Shown: piece after piece, positions 1-7,079 of the stretch | Numbering within the stretch: position 1 is the stretch's first letter | Layout of the letters: every line of letters starts with the position of its first letter | Assembly (NCBI GenBank): GCA_013811715.1 | Contig: JACCUS010000129.1 | Span: forward strand, 1-16,379 | From: Nocardioidaceae bacterium | GTDB lineage: Bacteria; Actinomycetota; Actinomycetes; Propionibacteriales; Nocardioidaceae | Direction: 5' to 3' | Length of the DNA stretch: 16,379 nt | Notes under the pieces: model-generated | Told to the model about the DNA's origin: nothing | What the model saw: only the letters and a program-made list of their open reading frames with translations | Databases searched by the model: none | Translations under genes and position numbers: made by a program

Positions 1-734
1 TGCTGGGGCTCGACCCGGTCAGCGACCACCGAGAGCTCGCGCCTCGGATGGGCGTGATGCTGCAGAACGGCGGTGTCTGGGGAACGGCCCGAGCCAAGGA
101 GATGTTGTTGTTCGTGGCCTCCCTGCACGCGAACCCGCTCGCCGTCGACGCGCTGATCGAACGGCTCGGGCTGGGGACGTGTGGCGCCACGCCGTACCAA
201 CGGCTCAGCGGTGGTCAGCAGCGGCGGCTGGGGTTGGCGATGGCGCTGGTCGGGCGGCCCGAGCTCGTCTTCTTGGACGAGCCCACCGCCGGCCTCGACC
301 CGCAGGCTCGTCGCGTGACGTGGGAGCTGGTCACAGAACTGGCCGCCGAGGGCGTCACCGTAGTGCTGACCACTCATTACATGGAGGAGGCCGAGCGGTT
401 GGCCGACCACCTCTACCTGGTCGACCATGGAACGGTTGTCCGATCCGGAACCCCCGCGGAGCTGACCGCTCACGGTGCCGGCGACATGATCTGCTTCCAC
501 GCCCGACCCGACCTCAACTTCGGCCAGCTGGCTGCGCGACTTCCGCACGACTGCAGGGTGAGCATGCCGTCGCCCGGGGAGTACCTCGTCGAAGGGGCCA
601 TCACCCCCGATGTGCTCGTAGCTGTGACAGCCTGGCTCGCCCACCACGACGTGCTGCCGGACGGACTGACGCTCGGGAGACAGACGCTGGAGGCTGTCTT
701 CCTGCAGCTCACCGGACACGAGCTGCGATCATGA
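1..734 (+). CDS. ABC transporter ATP-binding protein, DrrA-like (5' end missing)
   Basis: This is the ATPase subunit of an ABC transporter. It hydrolyses ATP on the inner face of the membrane to drive the permease encoded next. The reading frame is open from the window edge (first full codon at 3), so the Walker A loop and true start lie upstream. Visible motifs are the Q-loop Gln (codon at 63), the signature LSGGQQRRL (204 onward), Walker B LVFLDEPTAGLD with its catalytic Glu, and the H-loop His in TTHYMEEAE (codon at 375). The C-terminal tail, ending in a LEAVFLQLTG block, is typical of DrrA/NodI-type exporters, from memory of the family. The stop TGA (732-734) overlaps the permease ATG as ATGA, so the two are translationally coupled. 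The substrate cannot be read from the sequence. The motifs are intact, so only the window edge truncates it. Confidence 0.93.
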   Translation, partial: LGLDPVSDHRELAPRMGVMLQNGGVWGTARAKEMLLFVASLHANPLAVDALIERLGLGTCGATPYQRLSGGQQRRLGLAMALVGRPELVFLDEPTAGLDPQARRVTWELVTELAAEGVTVVLTTHYMEEAERLADHLYLVDHGTVVRSGTPAELTAHGAGDMICFHARPDLNFGQLAARLPHDCRVSMPSPGEYLVEGAITPDVLVAVTAWLAHHDVLPDGLTLGRQTLEAVFLQLTGHELRS

Positions 735-1507
735 CCGCCCTGACCTTCCAGCCCGCGCCCGGTGCCCGCTCTGTCGCCCGGATGGCCTGGCGCTACGCAC
801 TGATCGAGACGAGGCTCGTCCTGCGCAACGCCGAGCAGCTGCTGCTCGCGTTGGTGATACCACTCATAGTGCTCGTCGTCGGTGCGAAGTCGACTGGTGT
901 CATCGAGTTCGGTGCAGGGCGTCGGATAGACGTGCTCACCCCTGGAGTGCTCGCCTTGGCCGTGCTTTCGACGTCGTTCGCGTCGCTGGCGATCGCCACG
1001 GGCTTCGAGCGTCGCTACGGCGTCTTGAAGCGCCTCGGTGCGACGCCGCTGCCCCGCGGCGGTCTGCTGCTCGGCAAGATCTGGTCGCTGCTGATGATCC
1101 AGGGCGGCCAGCTCGTCTTGGTGTCGCTCGTCGGCTGGTGGCTCGGGTGGCAGCCACGTGGCGGCGTGGCGGGCGCGGCGTTCGTGCTGTTGTTGATCGC
1201 GCTGGGCACGGCGGCGTTCGCGGCTCTCGCGATGCTCATGGCGGGAAGCCTTAGGGCCGAGGCGACGCTCGCCGGCGCCAACCTGCTGTACGTCGTCTTG
1301 GTCGTGGGCGGCGCTGTGCTCGTCCCGCTGTCGTCGTACCCGGCCGGCATGCGAGATCTGGTGACCCTGCTCCCATCCGGCGCGCTGGCAGAGGGGCTGC
1401 GCGAGACCCTTGCCGGGCAGGGGCTCGACTGGTCCCACGCCGCGGTGCTGGCGGTGTGGGCAGCCGTCGCCGGTGGTCTGACGATGCGGACATTCCGATG
1501 GGAGTAG
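731..1507 (+). CDS. ABC-2 type transporter permease
   Basis: This 258-residue membrane protein is the permease partner of the preceding ATPase. Hydrophobic segments lie near residues 36-52, 70-90, 115-140, 148-172, 183-200 and 236-250, giving the usual six-helix ABC-2 plan. Residues 93-109 (ERRYGVLKRLGATPLPR) match the conserved cytoplasmic loop after helix 2, and LLPSGALAEGLR (213-224) matches the C-terminal ABC-2 signature. The ATG at 731 is chosen because it overlaps the ATPase stop as ATGA. A longer open frame upstream is only a shadow of the ATPase gene. Its end overlaps the start of ctaA by 10 bases, so all three genes are probably one transcript. DrrB-like pairs export lipids or drugs; a link to heme or oxidase assembly is suggested only by position. 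Confidence 0.92.
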   Translation: MTALTFQPAPGARSVARMAWRYALIETRLVLRNAEQLLLALVIPLIVLVVGAKSTGVIEFGAGRRIDVLTPGVLALAVLSTSFASLAIATGFERRYGVLKRLGATPLPRGGLLLGKIWSLLMIQGGQLVLVSLVGWWLGWQPRGGVAGAAFVLLLIALGTAAFAALAMLMAGSLRAEATLAGANLLYVVLVVGGAVLVPLSSYPAGMRDLVTLLPSGALAEGLRETLAGQGLDWSHAAVLAVWAAVAGGLTMRTFRWE

Positions 1508-2484
1508 TGGGCGAGCGGACGCCGGCGCGTTCCAGGGACCGCCGAGCCAGCCGGCTGCTGCGCTGGACCGAGAGCTTCCCTCCTCCGACCCGGGCCTGGC
1601 TGAAGCGGTTGGCGTTCGCCTCCCTGATCGCCAACATCGGCATCGTCGTGACGGGCAGCGCGGTCCGTCTGACCGGGTCGGGCCTCGGTTGCCCGACCTG
1701 GCCGGGCTGCACCGATTCGTCGTACGTGCCGCAAGGGGCGCTCGGGGTGCACGGCGTGATCGAGTTCGGCAACCGGATGCTGACCTTCGTGCTGGCGGCG
1801 GTCGCGATCGCGACGTGGGTCGCCGTGATGGGCTCCCGTCCTCGGCGTAGATCCTTGCGGTGGCTGGCGACGCTGTTGGCGCTCGGTGTGCCCCTGCAGG
1901 CCGCGCTGGGCGGGGTCACCGTGCTCACCGACCTGAACCCTTGGGCGGTGGGGCTCCATCTGCTCTTGTCGCTGGCGATGATCGGGGTGGCCGTCGTCTT
2001 CGTGCACCGGGTCGACGAGGGGGACCGGCCAGCCCAACCGACCGTGCCCGCTGCCGCTGCGGCACTGGCAAGGCTGACGTTCGTGGCAGCGTGGCTGGTG
2101 TTGTGCGCCGGGACGGTGGTGACCGGCTCGGGGCCACACGCGGGCGACGAGGACTCGCCGCGCACCGGTCTCGACCCGGCCTTCGTCAGCCAGGTGCACG
2201 GCGACCTGGTGTTGGTGCTGCTCGGGTTGACGCTCGGCACCTTCTTCGCCTTCCGGGCGGTCAACGCCCCTGAGCACGCCCGCCGCGCGGTGGGCTGGCT
2301 GTTGGGGGTCGAGCTGGCCCAGGGGCTCGTCGGCCTCCTTCAGTACCTCACCGACCTGCCAATCGTGCTGGTGGGCCTGCATGTGCTGGGCGCGGCGCTG
2401 GTCAGTGCCGCCGCCACCTGGATGCTGCTCGGCACTCGCACACGTGGTCCCCTGCCCAAGACCCCGACGCTCAACCGGCCATAG
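1498..2484 (+). CDS. ctaA: Heme A synthase (CtaA/COX15 family)
   Basis: This enzyme oxidises the C8 methyl group of heme O to a formyl group, giving heme A for cytochrome aa3 oxidase. It is an integral membrane protein of 328 residues with about eight helices in two pseudo-repeats. Visible family marks are TGSGLGCPTWPGC, with the Cys pair C65/C71 in the first outer loop; the HGVIEFGNR segment (H85, E89); H154 in GLHLLLSL; VTGSGPHAGD (208-217); H234 in QVHGD; and H295 in GLHVLGA. The start is the ATG at 1498, which overlaps the permease end by 10 bases. A GTG at 1456 would reach too far into the permease, and a GTG at 1507 is also possible. The SD site is weak, which suits coupling to the upstream gene. 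The neighbour ctaB, convergent 32 bases away, supplies its substrate heme O. At the E-x-x-H position known from Bacillus CtaA, this protein has Asn (N92). Confidence 0.93.
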   Translation: MGVVGERTPARSRDRRASRLLRWTESFPPPTRAWLKRLAFASLIANIGIVVTGSAVRLTGSGLGCPTWPGCTDSSYVPQGALGVHGVIEFGNRMLTFVLAAVAIATWVAVMGSRPRRRSLRWLATLLALGVPLQAALGGVTVLTDLNPWAVGLHLLLSLAMIGVAVVFVHRVDEGDRPAQPTVPAAAAALARLTFVAAWLVLCAGTVVTGSGPHAGDEDSPRTGLDPAFVSQVHGDLVLVLLGLTLGTFFAFRAVNAPEHARRAVGWLLGVELAQGLVGLLQYLTDLPIVLVGLHVLGAALVSAAATWMLLGTRTRGPLPKTPTLNRP

Positions 2485-2516
2485 CCAGCCAGCCGCCTCA
2501 TCCTCCCGGCACCCGG

Positions 2517-3506
2517 TCAGCTCATCAGCAGGGGGTCGATCGCGACGGCGAGGAACAGCAGCGCCAGATAGGCGTTGGACCCGTGGAACAGCCGCATCGC
2601 CTTCAGCCCGACTGGGTCCTCGCTCCTACGCGACCGCTGCCACAGCGCGTGAGCCTCGACCAAGAAGGCGGCTCCGAGTACTGCGGCCGCCGTCGGGTAG
2701 ACCCAGCCCGTCGACGCGACCGGCCACAGCACGAGGGAGGCGGCGACTGTAAGCCAGCTGTAGACCACGATCCGCTTGCCCACCTCGTACGACGAAACCA
2801 CGACCGGCAGCATCGGCACAGCGGCCGCCGCGTAGTCGTCGCGGTAGCGGATCGCCAGCGACCAGAAGTGCGGTGGCGTCCAGCAGAACACCACCATGAA
2901 CAACACCACAGGCGGCCACGCCAGCGAACCCGTCACCGCCGTCCAGCCAATCAGTGCAGGAAAGCAGCCCGCCGCTCCGCCCCAGACGATGTTCTGCGAC
3001 GTACGTCGTTTGAGCACCATCGTGTAGCCCAACACGTAGAACGCGTTGGCCGCCAACGCCAACAGTGACGACAGCCAGTTGACCGCGAGCCCGAGCAACA
3101 GCGTCGCCACCACCCCGAGCACCACACCGAACACGAGCGCAGAGCCTGGGGTGATCTGGTGACGAGGGAGCGGCCGACGCCGGGTCCGCTTCATCTGCTC
3201 GTCGATGTCGCGGTCGACGACGCAGTTCAACGCGTTCGCGCTGCCAGCAGCCAGTGTGCCGCCTACGACGGTCCAGAGCACCAGCCACAGCGACGGGACG
3301 CCCCGGCTTGCCAAGAACATCACCGGGACGGTGGTGAGCAATAAGAGCTCGACGATGCGAGGCTTGGTCAGGGCGACGTACGCACCCAGAACATGCCACC
3401 ACGACGGGGGGCCTACCTGGAGCTCATGGTCATCATCTGCCGGGCTCGAGTCAATTGCCGAGGACGCCCGGGAGCGCACGCGAGCGTAGGGCTCGACAGC
3501 CGTCAC
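2517..3506 (-). CDS. ctaB: Protoheme IX farnesyltransferase (heme O synthase)
   Basis: CtaB/CyoE adds a farnesyl group to protoheme to make heme O, the substrate of CtaA encoded next door. It is a UbiA-superfamily membrane prenyltransferase with about nine helices. The first Asp-rich motif N94-x3-D98-x3-D102 lies in NALNCVVDRDID, and the second region is YRDDYAAAAVPMLP (221-234). LTKPRIVELLLLTTVP (46-61) is the conserved N-terminal block. I place the start at the GTG at 3506 (329 residues) because GAGG stands five bases before it and the N-terminus (MTAVEPYARV) looks normal. In-frame ATG codons at 3554 and 3548 would add 14-16 residues but have no SD site. The gene is divergent from tkt, with the shared upstream gap holding both promoters, and convergent with ctaA. 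Confidence 0.94.
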   Translation of the reverse strand: MTAVEPYARVRSRASSAIDSSPADDDHELQVGPPSWWHVLGAYVALTKPRIVELLLLTTVPVMFLASRGVPSLWLVLWTVVGGTLAAGSANALNCVVDRDIDEQMKRTRRRPLPRHQITPGSALVFGVVLGVVATLLLGLAVNWLSSLLALAANAFYVLGYTMVLKRRTSQNIVWGGAAGCFPALIGWTAVTGSLAWPPVVLFMVVFCWTPPHFWSLAIRYRDDYAAAAVPMLPVVVSSYEVGKRIVVYSWLTVAASLVLWPVASTGWVYPTAAAVLGAAFLVEAHALWQRSRRSEDPVGLKAMRLFHGSNAYLALLFLAVAIDPLLMS

Positions 3507-3688
3507 AGACACCTCAATCGAATGCTCTTTGATCGCCCACGCTGTCATGGGCATGGACTACGGCCAGCAGTCTAATGCCGGTACGCTCTCCCTCCCGCCC
3601 GGGCATGGAACAGCACCGATCAACGCGATCTTGGGCGCGGCCTCGTCGGCTGACTGTGGCCAGAGAAGTCACCGCTGGCAAGCGTCGA

Positions 3689-3700
3689 CACGTCGACGTG
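3689..3700. promoter_or_regulatory. Perfect 12-bp palindrome, candidate operator upstream of tkt
   Basis: CACGTCGACGTG reads the same on both strands. It is embedded in a run of TCGAC units (starting at 3685, 3693, 3702 and 3727) about 110 bases before the tkt start. It could be a binding site for a dimeric regulator of the pentose-phosphate operon or of ctaB. GTCGAC-type words are common in high-GC DNA, so chance is a real alternative. Confidence 0.25.
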
Positions 3701-3790
3701 CTCGACACCACCTCTCGGCAGTAGGCTCGACAGCGAGGCTTCGGGCTCGGTCTCGTCACGAGGCCGCATGGGCCACACGCCCGCTACGTC

Positions 3791-3799
3791 GAGGAAGGA
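3791..3799 (+). promoter_or_regulatory. Strong ribosome binding site of tkt
   Basis: GAGGAAGGA ends nine bases before the ATG at 3809. It is the strongest SD-like site in the pentose-phosphate operon and fixes the tkt start. The downstream genes from pgi to pgl rely on overlapping stops and starts. Confidence 0.7.
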
Positions 3800-3808
3800 C
3801 CCGCTGCA

Positions 3809-5923
3809 ATGACCAGCGCCCCCCAGTACTCCAAGCTCGAATGGTCCGAAACCGACGACCTAGCGGTCGACACCATCCGGGTGCTGGCCATGGACGCCGT
3901 CCAGAGGACCGGGAACGGGCACCCCGGTACGGCGATGAGCCTCGCCCCGGCCGCCTACCTGCTCTTCCAGCGACTGATGCGCCACAACCCGGCCGACCCG
4001 CACTGGCCGGGTCGGGACCGGTTCGTCCTCTCCAACGGGCACACCAGCCTGACCCTCTACGTCCAGCTCTACCTCGCGGGGTACGGCCTCGAGCTGGACG
4101 ACCTCAAGGCGCTGCGAAAGTGGGGCAGCTTGACACCAGCACATCCCGAGCACGGCCACACTGCGGGAGTGGAGGCCACCACCGGCCCACTCGGCCAGGG
4201 CGTCGGCAACGCGGTCGGCATGGCGATGGCGGCACGCCGCGAACGTGGCCTGTTCGACCCCAAACCCACGGTCGGCGAGAGCGTCTTCGACCATGACATC
4301 TTCTGCTTCGCCAGCGACGGCGACATAGAGGAGGGCGTCAGCAGCGAGGCCTCCTCGCTGGCCGGGCATCAGCAGCTCGGCAACCTCACGTTGCTCTACG
4401 ACAACAACCAGATCAGCATCGAGGACGACACGGCGATCGCGCTCAGCGAGGACGTCGCCAAGCGCTACGAGGCCTACGGCTGGCACGTCCAGACGCTCGA
4501 CTGGACCAACGACGGCAAGGGCTACGAGGAGAACGTCAACGAGCTCTTCAAGGCATACAAGGCGGCCAAGGCCGAGACCGGGCGACCCAGTTTCATCTCG
4601 CTGCGCACCATCATCGGCTGGCCGGCGCCGAAGGCGCAGAACACCGGCAAAGCCCACGGCGCCGCCCTCGGCGAGGAGGAGGTCGCCGCGACCAAGAAGA
4701 TCCTCGGCTTCGACCCTGAGCAGACGTTCGTGGTCGGCGCCGGCGTGATCGAGCACACGCGCCGCGCCGTCGAGCGCGGAAAGCTCATGCAGGCCGACTG
4801 GCAGCAGCGGTACGACGCCTGGGCCGCCAAGGCCGGCGAACGCCTCGGTCTCCACCAGCGGATGAGCACCCGGACCCTTCCCAGCGACTGGTCCGACGCC
4901 CTGCCCACCTTCGCCGCGGACGAGAAGGGGATGGCGACCCGCAAGGCGTCCGGAGCGGTGCTGAACGCCATCGTCTCGGTGCTGCCGGAACTGTGGGGCG
5001 GGTCCGCCGACCTCGCCGAGTCCAACAACACCACCCCAGAAGGCGAGCCGAGCTTCATCCCGGCCGAGCACGCCACCAAGATGTTCGCCGGCGACCAGTA
5101 CGGCCGGGTCCTGCACTTCGGCATCCGCGAGCATGCGATGGGCTCGATCTTGAACGGGATCGCCCTGCACGGCGGCACCCGCCCCTACGGTGGCACCTTC
5201 TTGATCTTCTCCGACTACATGCGTCCGGCCGTCCGGTTGGCGGCGCTGATGCAGCTCCCCGTCACCTACGTGTGGACGCACGACTCCATCGGTCTCGGCG
5301 AGGACGGCCCCACCCATCAACCCATCGAGCAGCTGGCCGCCTTGCGCGCGATCCCCGGGCTGGACGTCGTCCGTCCCGCCGACGCGAACGAGACCGCCGC
5401 CGCCTGGAAGGCCGTGCTCGAGCACAGCGACCGCCCCGCCGGCCTGGCCCTGACCCGTCAGGACGTCCCGACCTTCCCGCGCGGCGTCGACGGGTACGCC
5501 GACACCTCGGGCGTCGCGCGGGGCGGCTACGTGCTGCTGGACGTCGACGGCGGCGCGCCGGACGTCGTACTCATCGGCACCGGGTCCGAGGTACAGATCG
5601 CCGTCGCGGCCCGCGAGCAGCTGGCGACCGACGGAGTCCGGGCACGCGTCGTGTCGATGCCGTGCCGGGAGTGGTTCGAGGAGCAGGACAAGTCCTACCG
5701 CGACCAGGTCATCCCACCTACGGTCAAGGCGAGGGTGTCGGTCGAGGCGGCAGCTGCGCAAGGCTGGCGGGAGATCGTGGGCGACTCCGGCCGGATCGTC
5801 TCGATCGATCACTTCGGGGCGTCCGCCGACTATCAGCGCATCTACATGGAGTTCGGCATGACCGCCGAGGTCGTCACCCAGGCAGCCAAGGACAGCATGG
5901 CCGCCGCGGAGGCGGCGAACTGA
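3809..5923 (+). CDS. tkt: Transketolase
   Basis: This thiamine-diphosphate enzyme moves two-carbon ketol units between sugar phosphates (for example xylulose-5-P plus ribose-5-P to sedoheptulose-7-P plus glyceraldehyde-3-P) in the cytosol. The 704-residue length is typical. The N-terminal domain has GNGHPG with H38, NGH (76-78) and the ThDP/metal motif SDGDIEEG (169-176) closing at N200. The pyrimidine domain has HFGIREHAMG with the catalytic Glu at 441, followed by THDSIGLGEDGPTHQP. A C-terminal transketolase domain follows. The ATG at 3809 is set by the strong SD site GAGGAAGGA. It is the first gene of the operon tkt-tal-pgi-zwf-opcA-pgl, and tal follows after 28 bases. No disruption is seen. 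Confidence 0.97.
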   Translation: MTSAPQYSKLEWSETDDLAVDTIRVLAMDAVQRTGNGHPGTAMSLAPAAYLLFQRLMRHNPADPHWPGRDRFVLSNGHTSLTLYVQLYLAGYGLELDDLKALRKWGSLTPAHPEHGHTAGVEATTGPLGQGVGNAVGMAMAARRERGLFDPKPTVGESVFDHDIFCFASDGDIEEGVSSEASSLAGHQQLGNLTLLYDNNQISIEDDTAIALSEDVAKRYEAYGWHVQTLDWTNDGKGYEENVNELFKAYKAAKAETGRPSFISLRTIIGWPAPKAQNTGKAHGAALGEEEVAATKKILGFDPEQTFVVGAGVIEHTRRAVERGKLMQADWQQRYDAWAAKAGERLGLHQRMSTRTLPSDWSDALPTFAADEKGMATRKASGAVLNAIVSVLPELWGGSADLAESNNTTPEGEPSFIPAEHATKMFAGDQYGRVLHFGIREHAMGSILNGIALHGGTRPYGGTFLIFSDYMRPAVRLAALMQLPVTYVWTHDSIGLGEDGPTHQPIEQLAALRAIPGLDVVRPADANETAAAWKAVLEHSDRPAGLALTRQDVPTFPRGVDGYADTSGVARGGYVLLDVDGGAPDVVLIGTGSEVQIAVAAREQLATDGVRARVVSMPCREWFEEQDKSYRDQVIPPTVKARVSVEAAAAQGWREIVGDSGRIVSIDHFGASADYQRIYMEFGMTAEVVTQAAKDSMAAAEAAN

Positions 5924-5951
5924 CAAACCACCCACCGCAAAGGATCATCAG

Positions 5952-7079
5952 ATGAACGATCGACTGCAAGCGCTTTCAGACCAGGGCGTGTCCGTCTGGC
6001 TCGACGACATCTCCCGCGACCGGCTGAAGTCGGGCAACCTCGCCGACCTGATCGAGCACAGCAACGTCGTCGGGGTCACCTCCAACCCGACCATCTTCGC
6101 CAAGGCGGTGTCCGACGCCGACGACTACGCCGACCAGGTCAAGGACCTTCAACTCCGCGAGGTCTCACTGGAAGAGGCGGTCCGCGCCATCACCACGTTC
6201 GACGTCCGCTGGGCCTGCGACACCATGCGCGACGTCTACGACCGGACCGGTGGCCTGGACGGCCGGGTCAGCATCGAGGTCGACCCGGGGCTCGCCTATC
6301 GGACCGACGCCACCATCGCCGAGGCCCGGGCGCTGTGGTGGCTGGTGGACAGGGCGAATGTCTTCATCAAGATCCCCGCCACCGAGGCGGGCCTCCCCGC
6401 CATCACGGCGGCGACCGCGGAGGGCATCTGCGTCAACGTAACCCTTGTCTTCAGCATCGAGCGCTACAAAGCGGTGATGGACGCCTACCTCACCGGCATG
6501 GAACAGGCCAAGGCGGCCGGGGTCGACCTGTCGACCATCCACTCGGTGGCGTCGTTCTTCGTCAGCCGCATCGACACCGAGGCCGACAAGCGCCTCGACG
6601 AGATCGGGTCAGCGGAGGCCAGGTCCCTGCGCAGCAAGGTGGCGATCGCCAACGCCCGCCTCGCCTACCGGGCCTACGAAGAGGTCGCCTCCTCCGATCG
6701 ATGGGCGGCGCTCGAGGCGGCCGGCGCCAACAAGCAGCGTCCCCTGTGGGCGTCGACGTCGGTAAAGGACCCCGACCTGCCCGACACGATGTACGTCACC
6801 GAGCTCGTCGCGCCCGGGACCGTCAACACCATGCCCGAGAGCACCATCGAGGCAACCGCCGACCACGCCGAGATCACCGGCGACACCGTCACCAGCAGCT
6901 ACGACGACGCGCAGGCCGTGCTCGACCAGCTCGAGCGCCTCGGTGTCTCCTACGACGAGATCGTCAAGGCCGTCGAGGACGAGGGCGTGGAGAAGTTCGA
7001 GAAGTCGTGGCAGGAGCTGCTCGACACGGTCCACGCGGCACTGGAGGGAGACCCCCAGGTGGAGGGTTCGGCCAAGTGA
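5952..7079 (+). CDS. tal: Transaldolase
   Basis: Transaldolase transfers a dihydroxyacetone unit from sedoheptulose-7-P to glyceraldehyde-3-P through a Schiff base. At 375 residues this is the longer type seen in actinobacteria and cyanobacteria. Visible marks are WLDDISRDRLKSG (16-28), the signature GVTSNPTIF (41-49), VSIEVDP (106-112) and the catalytic lysine K140 in FIKIPAT. The C-terminus carries the conserved block RPLWASTSVKDPDLPDTMYV and an acidic tail. The ATG at 5952 has AAAGGA seven bases upstream. The stop TGA overlaps the pgi start as GTGA, so the two are probably translationally coupled. In several bacteria Tal and a Pgi of this type are one fused polypeptide (family knowledge from memory); here they are separate but overlapping. 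Confidence 0.96.
   Translation: MNDRLQALSDQGVSVWLDDISRDRLKSGNLADLIEHSNVVGVTSNPTIFAKAVSDADDYADQVKDLQLREVSLEEAVRAITTFDVRWACDTMRDVYDRTGGLDGRVSIEVDPGLAYRTDATIAEARALWWLVDRANVFIKIPATEAGLPAITAATAEGICVNVTLVFSIERYKAVMDAYLTGMEQAKAAGVDLSTIHSVASFFVSRIDTEADKRLDEIGSAEARSLRSKVAIANARLAYRAYEEVASSDRWAALEAAGANKQRPLWASTSVKDPDLPDTMYVTELVAPGTVNTMPESTIEATADHAEITGDTVTSSYDDAQAVLDQLERLGVSYDEIVKAVEDEGVEKFEKSWQELLDTVHAALEGDPQVEGSAK

Larger units (their letters stand above)
3507..3808. promoter_or_regulatory. Divergent ctaB/tkt intergenic region
   Basis: About 300 bases separate the two divergent starts and must carry both promoters. I see no convincing consensus pair. On the plus strand TAGGCT at 3722-3727 fits the loose actinobacterial -10 pattern TAnnnT, with only a poor -35 (CTCGAC at 3701-3706, 15 bases away). 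On the minus strand TAGACT (3569-3574) could be a -10 for ctaB, without a good -35. The region also holds a perfect 12-bp palindrome, several TCGAC repeats between 3685 and 3731, and a smaller inverted repeat CTCGT-C-ACGAG at 3752-3762. Small open frames here show no family features and I do not call them genes. Confidence 0.4.

Noticed and set aside
1015..2382. 455-codon minus-strand open frame across the permease and ctaA
   Set aside because: Its translation is Arg/His/Gln/Pro-rich low-complexity, typical of a shadow, while the plus strand has two clear membrane proteins.
2485..2516. Bidirectional terminator between ctaA and ctaB
   Set aside because: The 32-base gap shows no stem-loop with a T-run on either strand.
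3514..3759. 81-codon minus-strand open frame in the ctaB-tkt gap
   Set aside because: It overlaps the 5' end of ctaB in another frame, lacks an SD site and family features, and occupies the promoter region.
3860..5935. Very long open frame (691 codons) on the minus strand across tkt
   Set aside because: It is a high-GC antisense shadow of a clearly coding transketolase, with no recognisable domain and composition typical of frame-mirrored codons.
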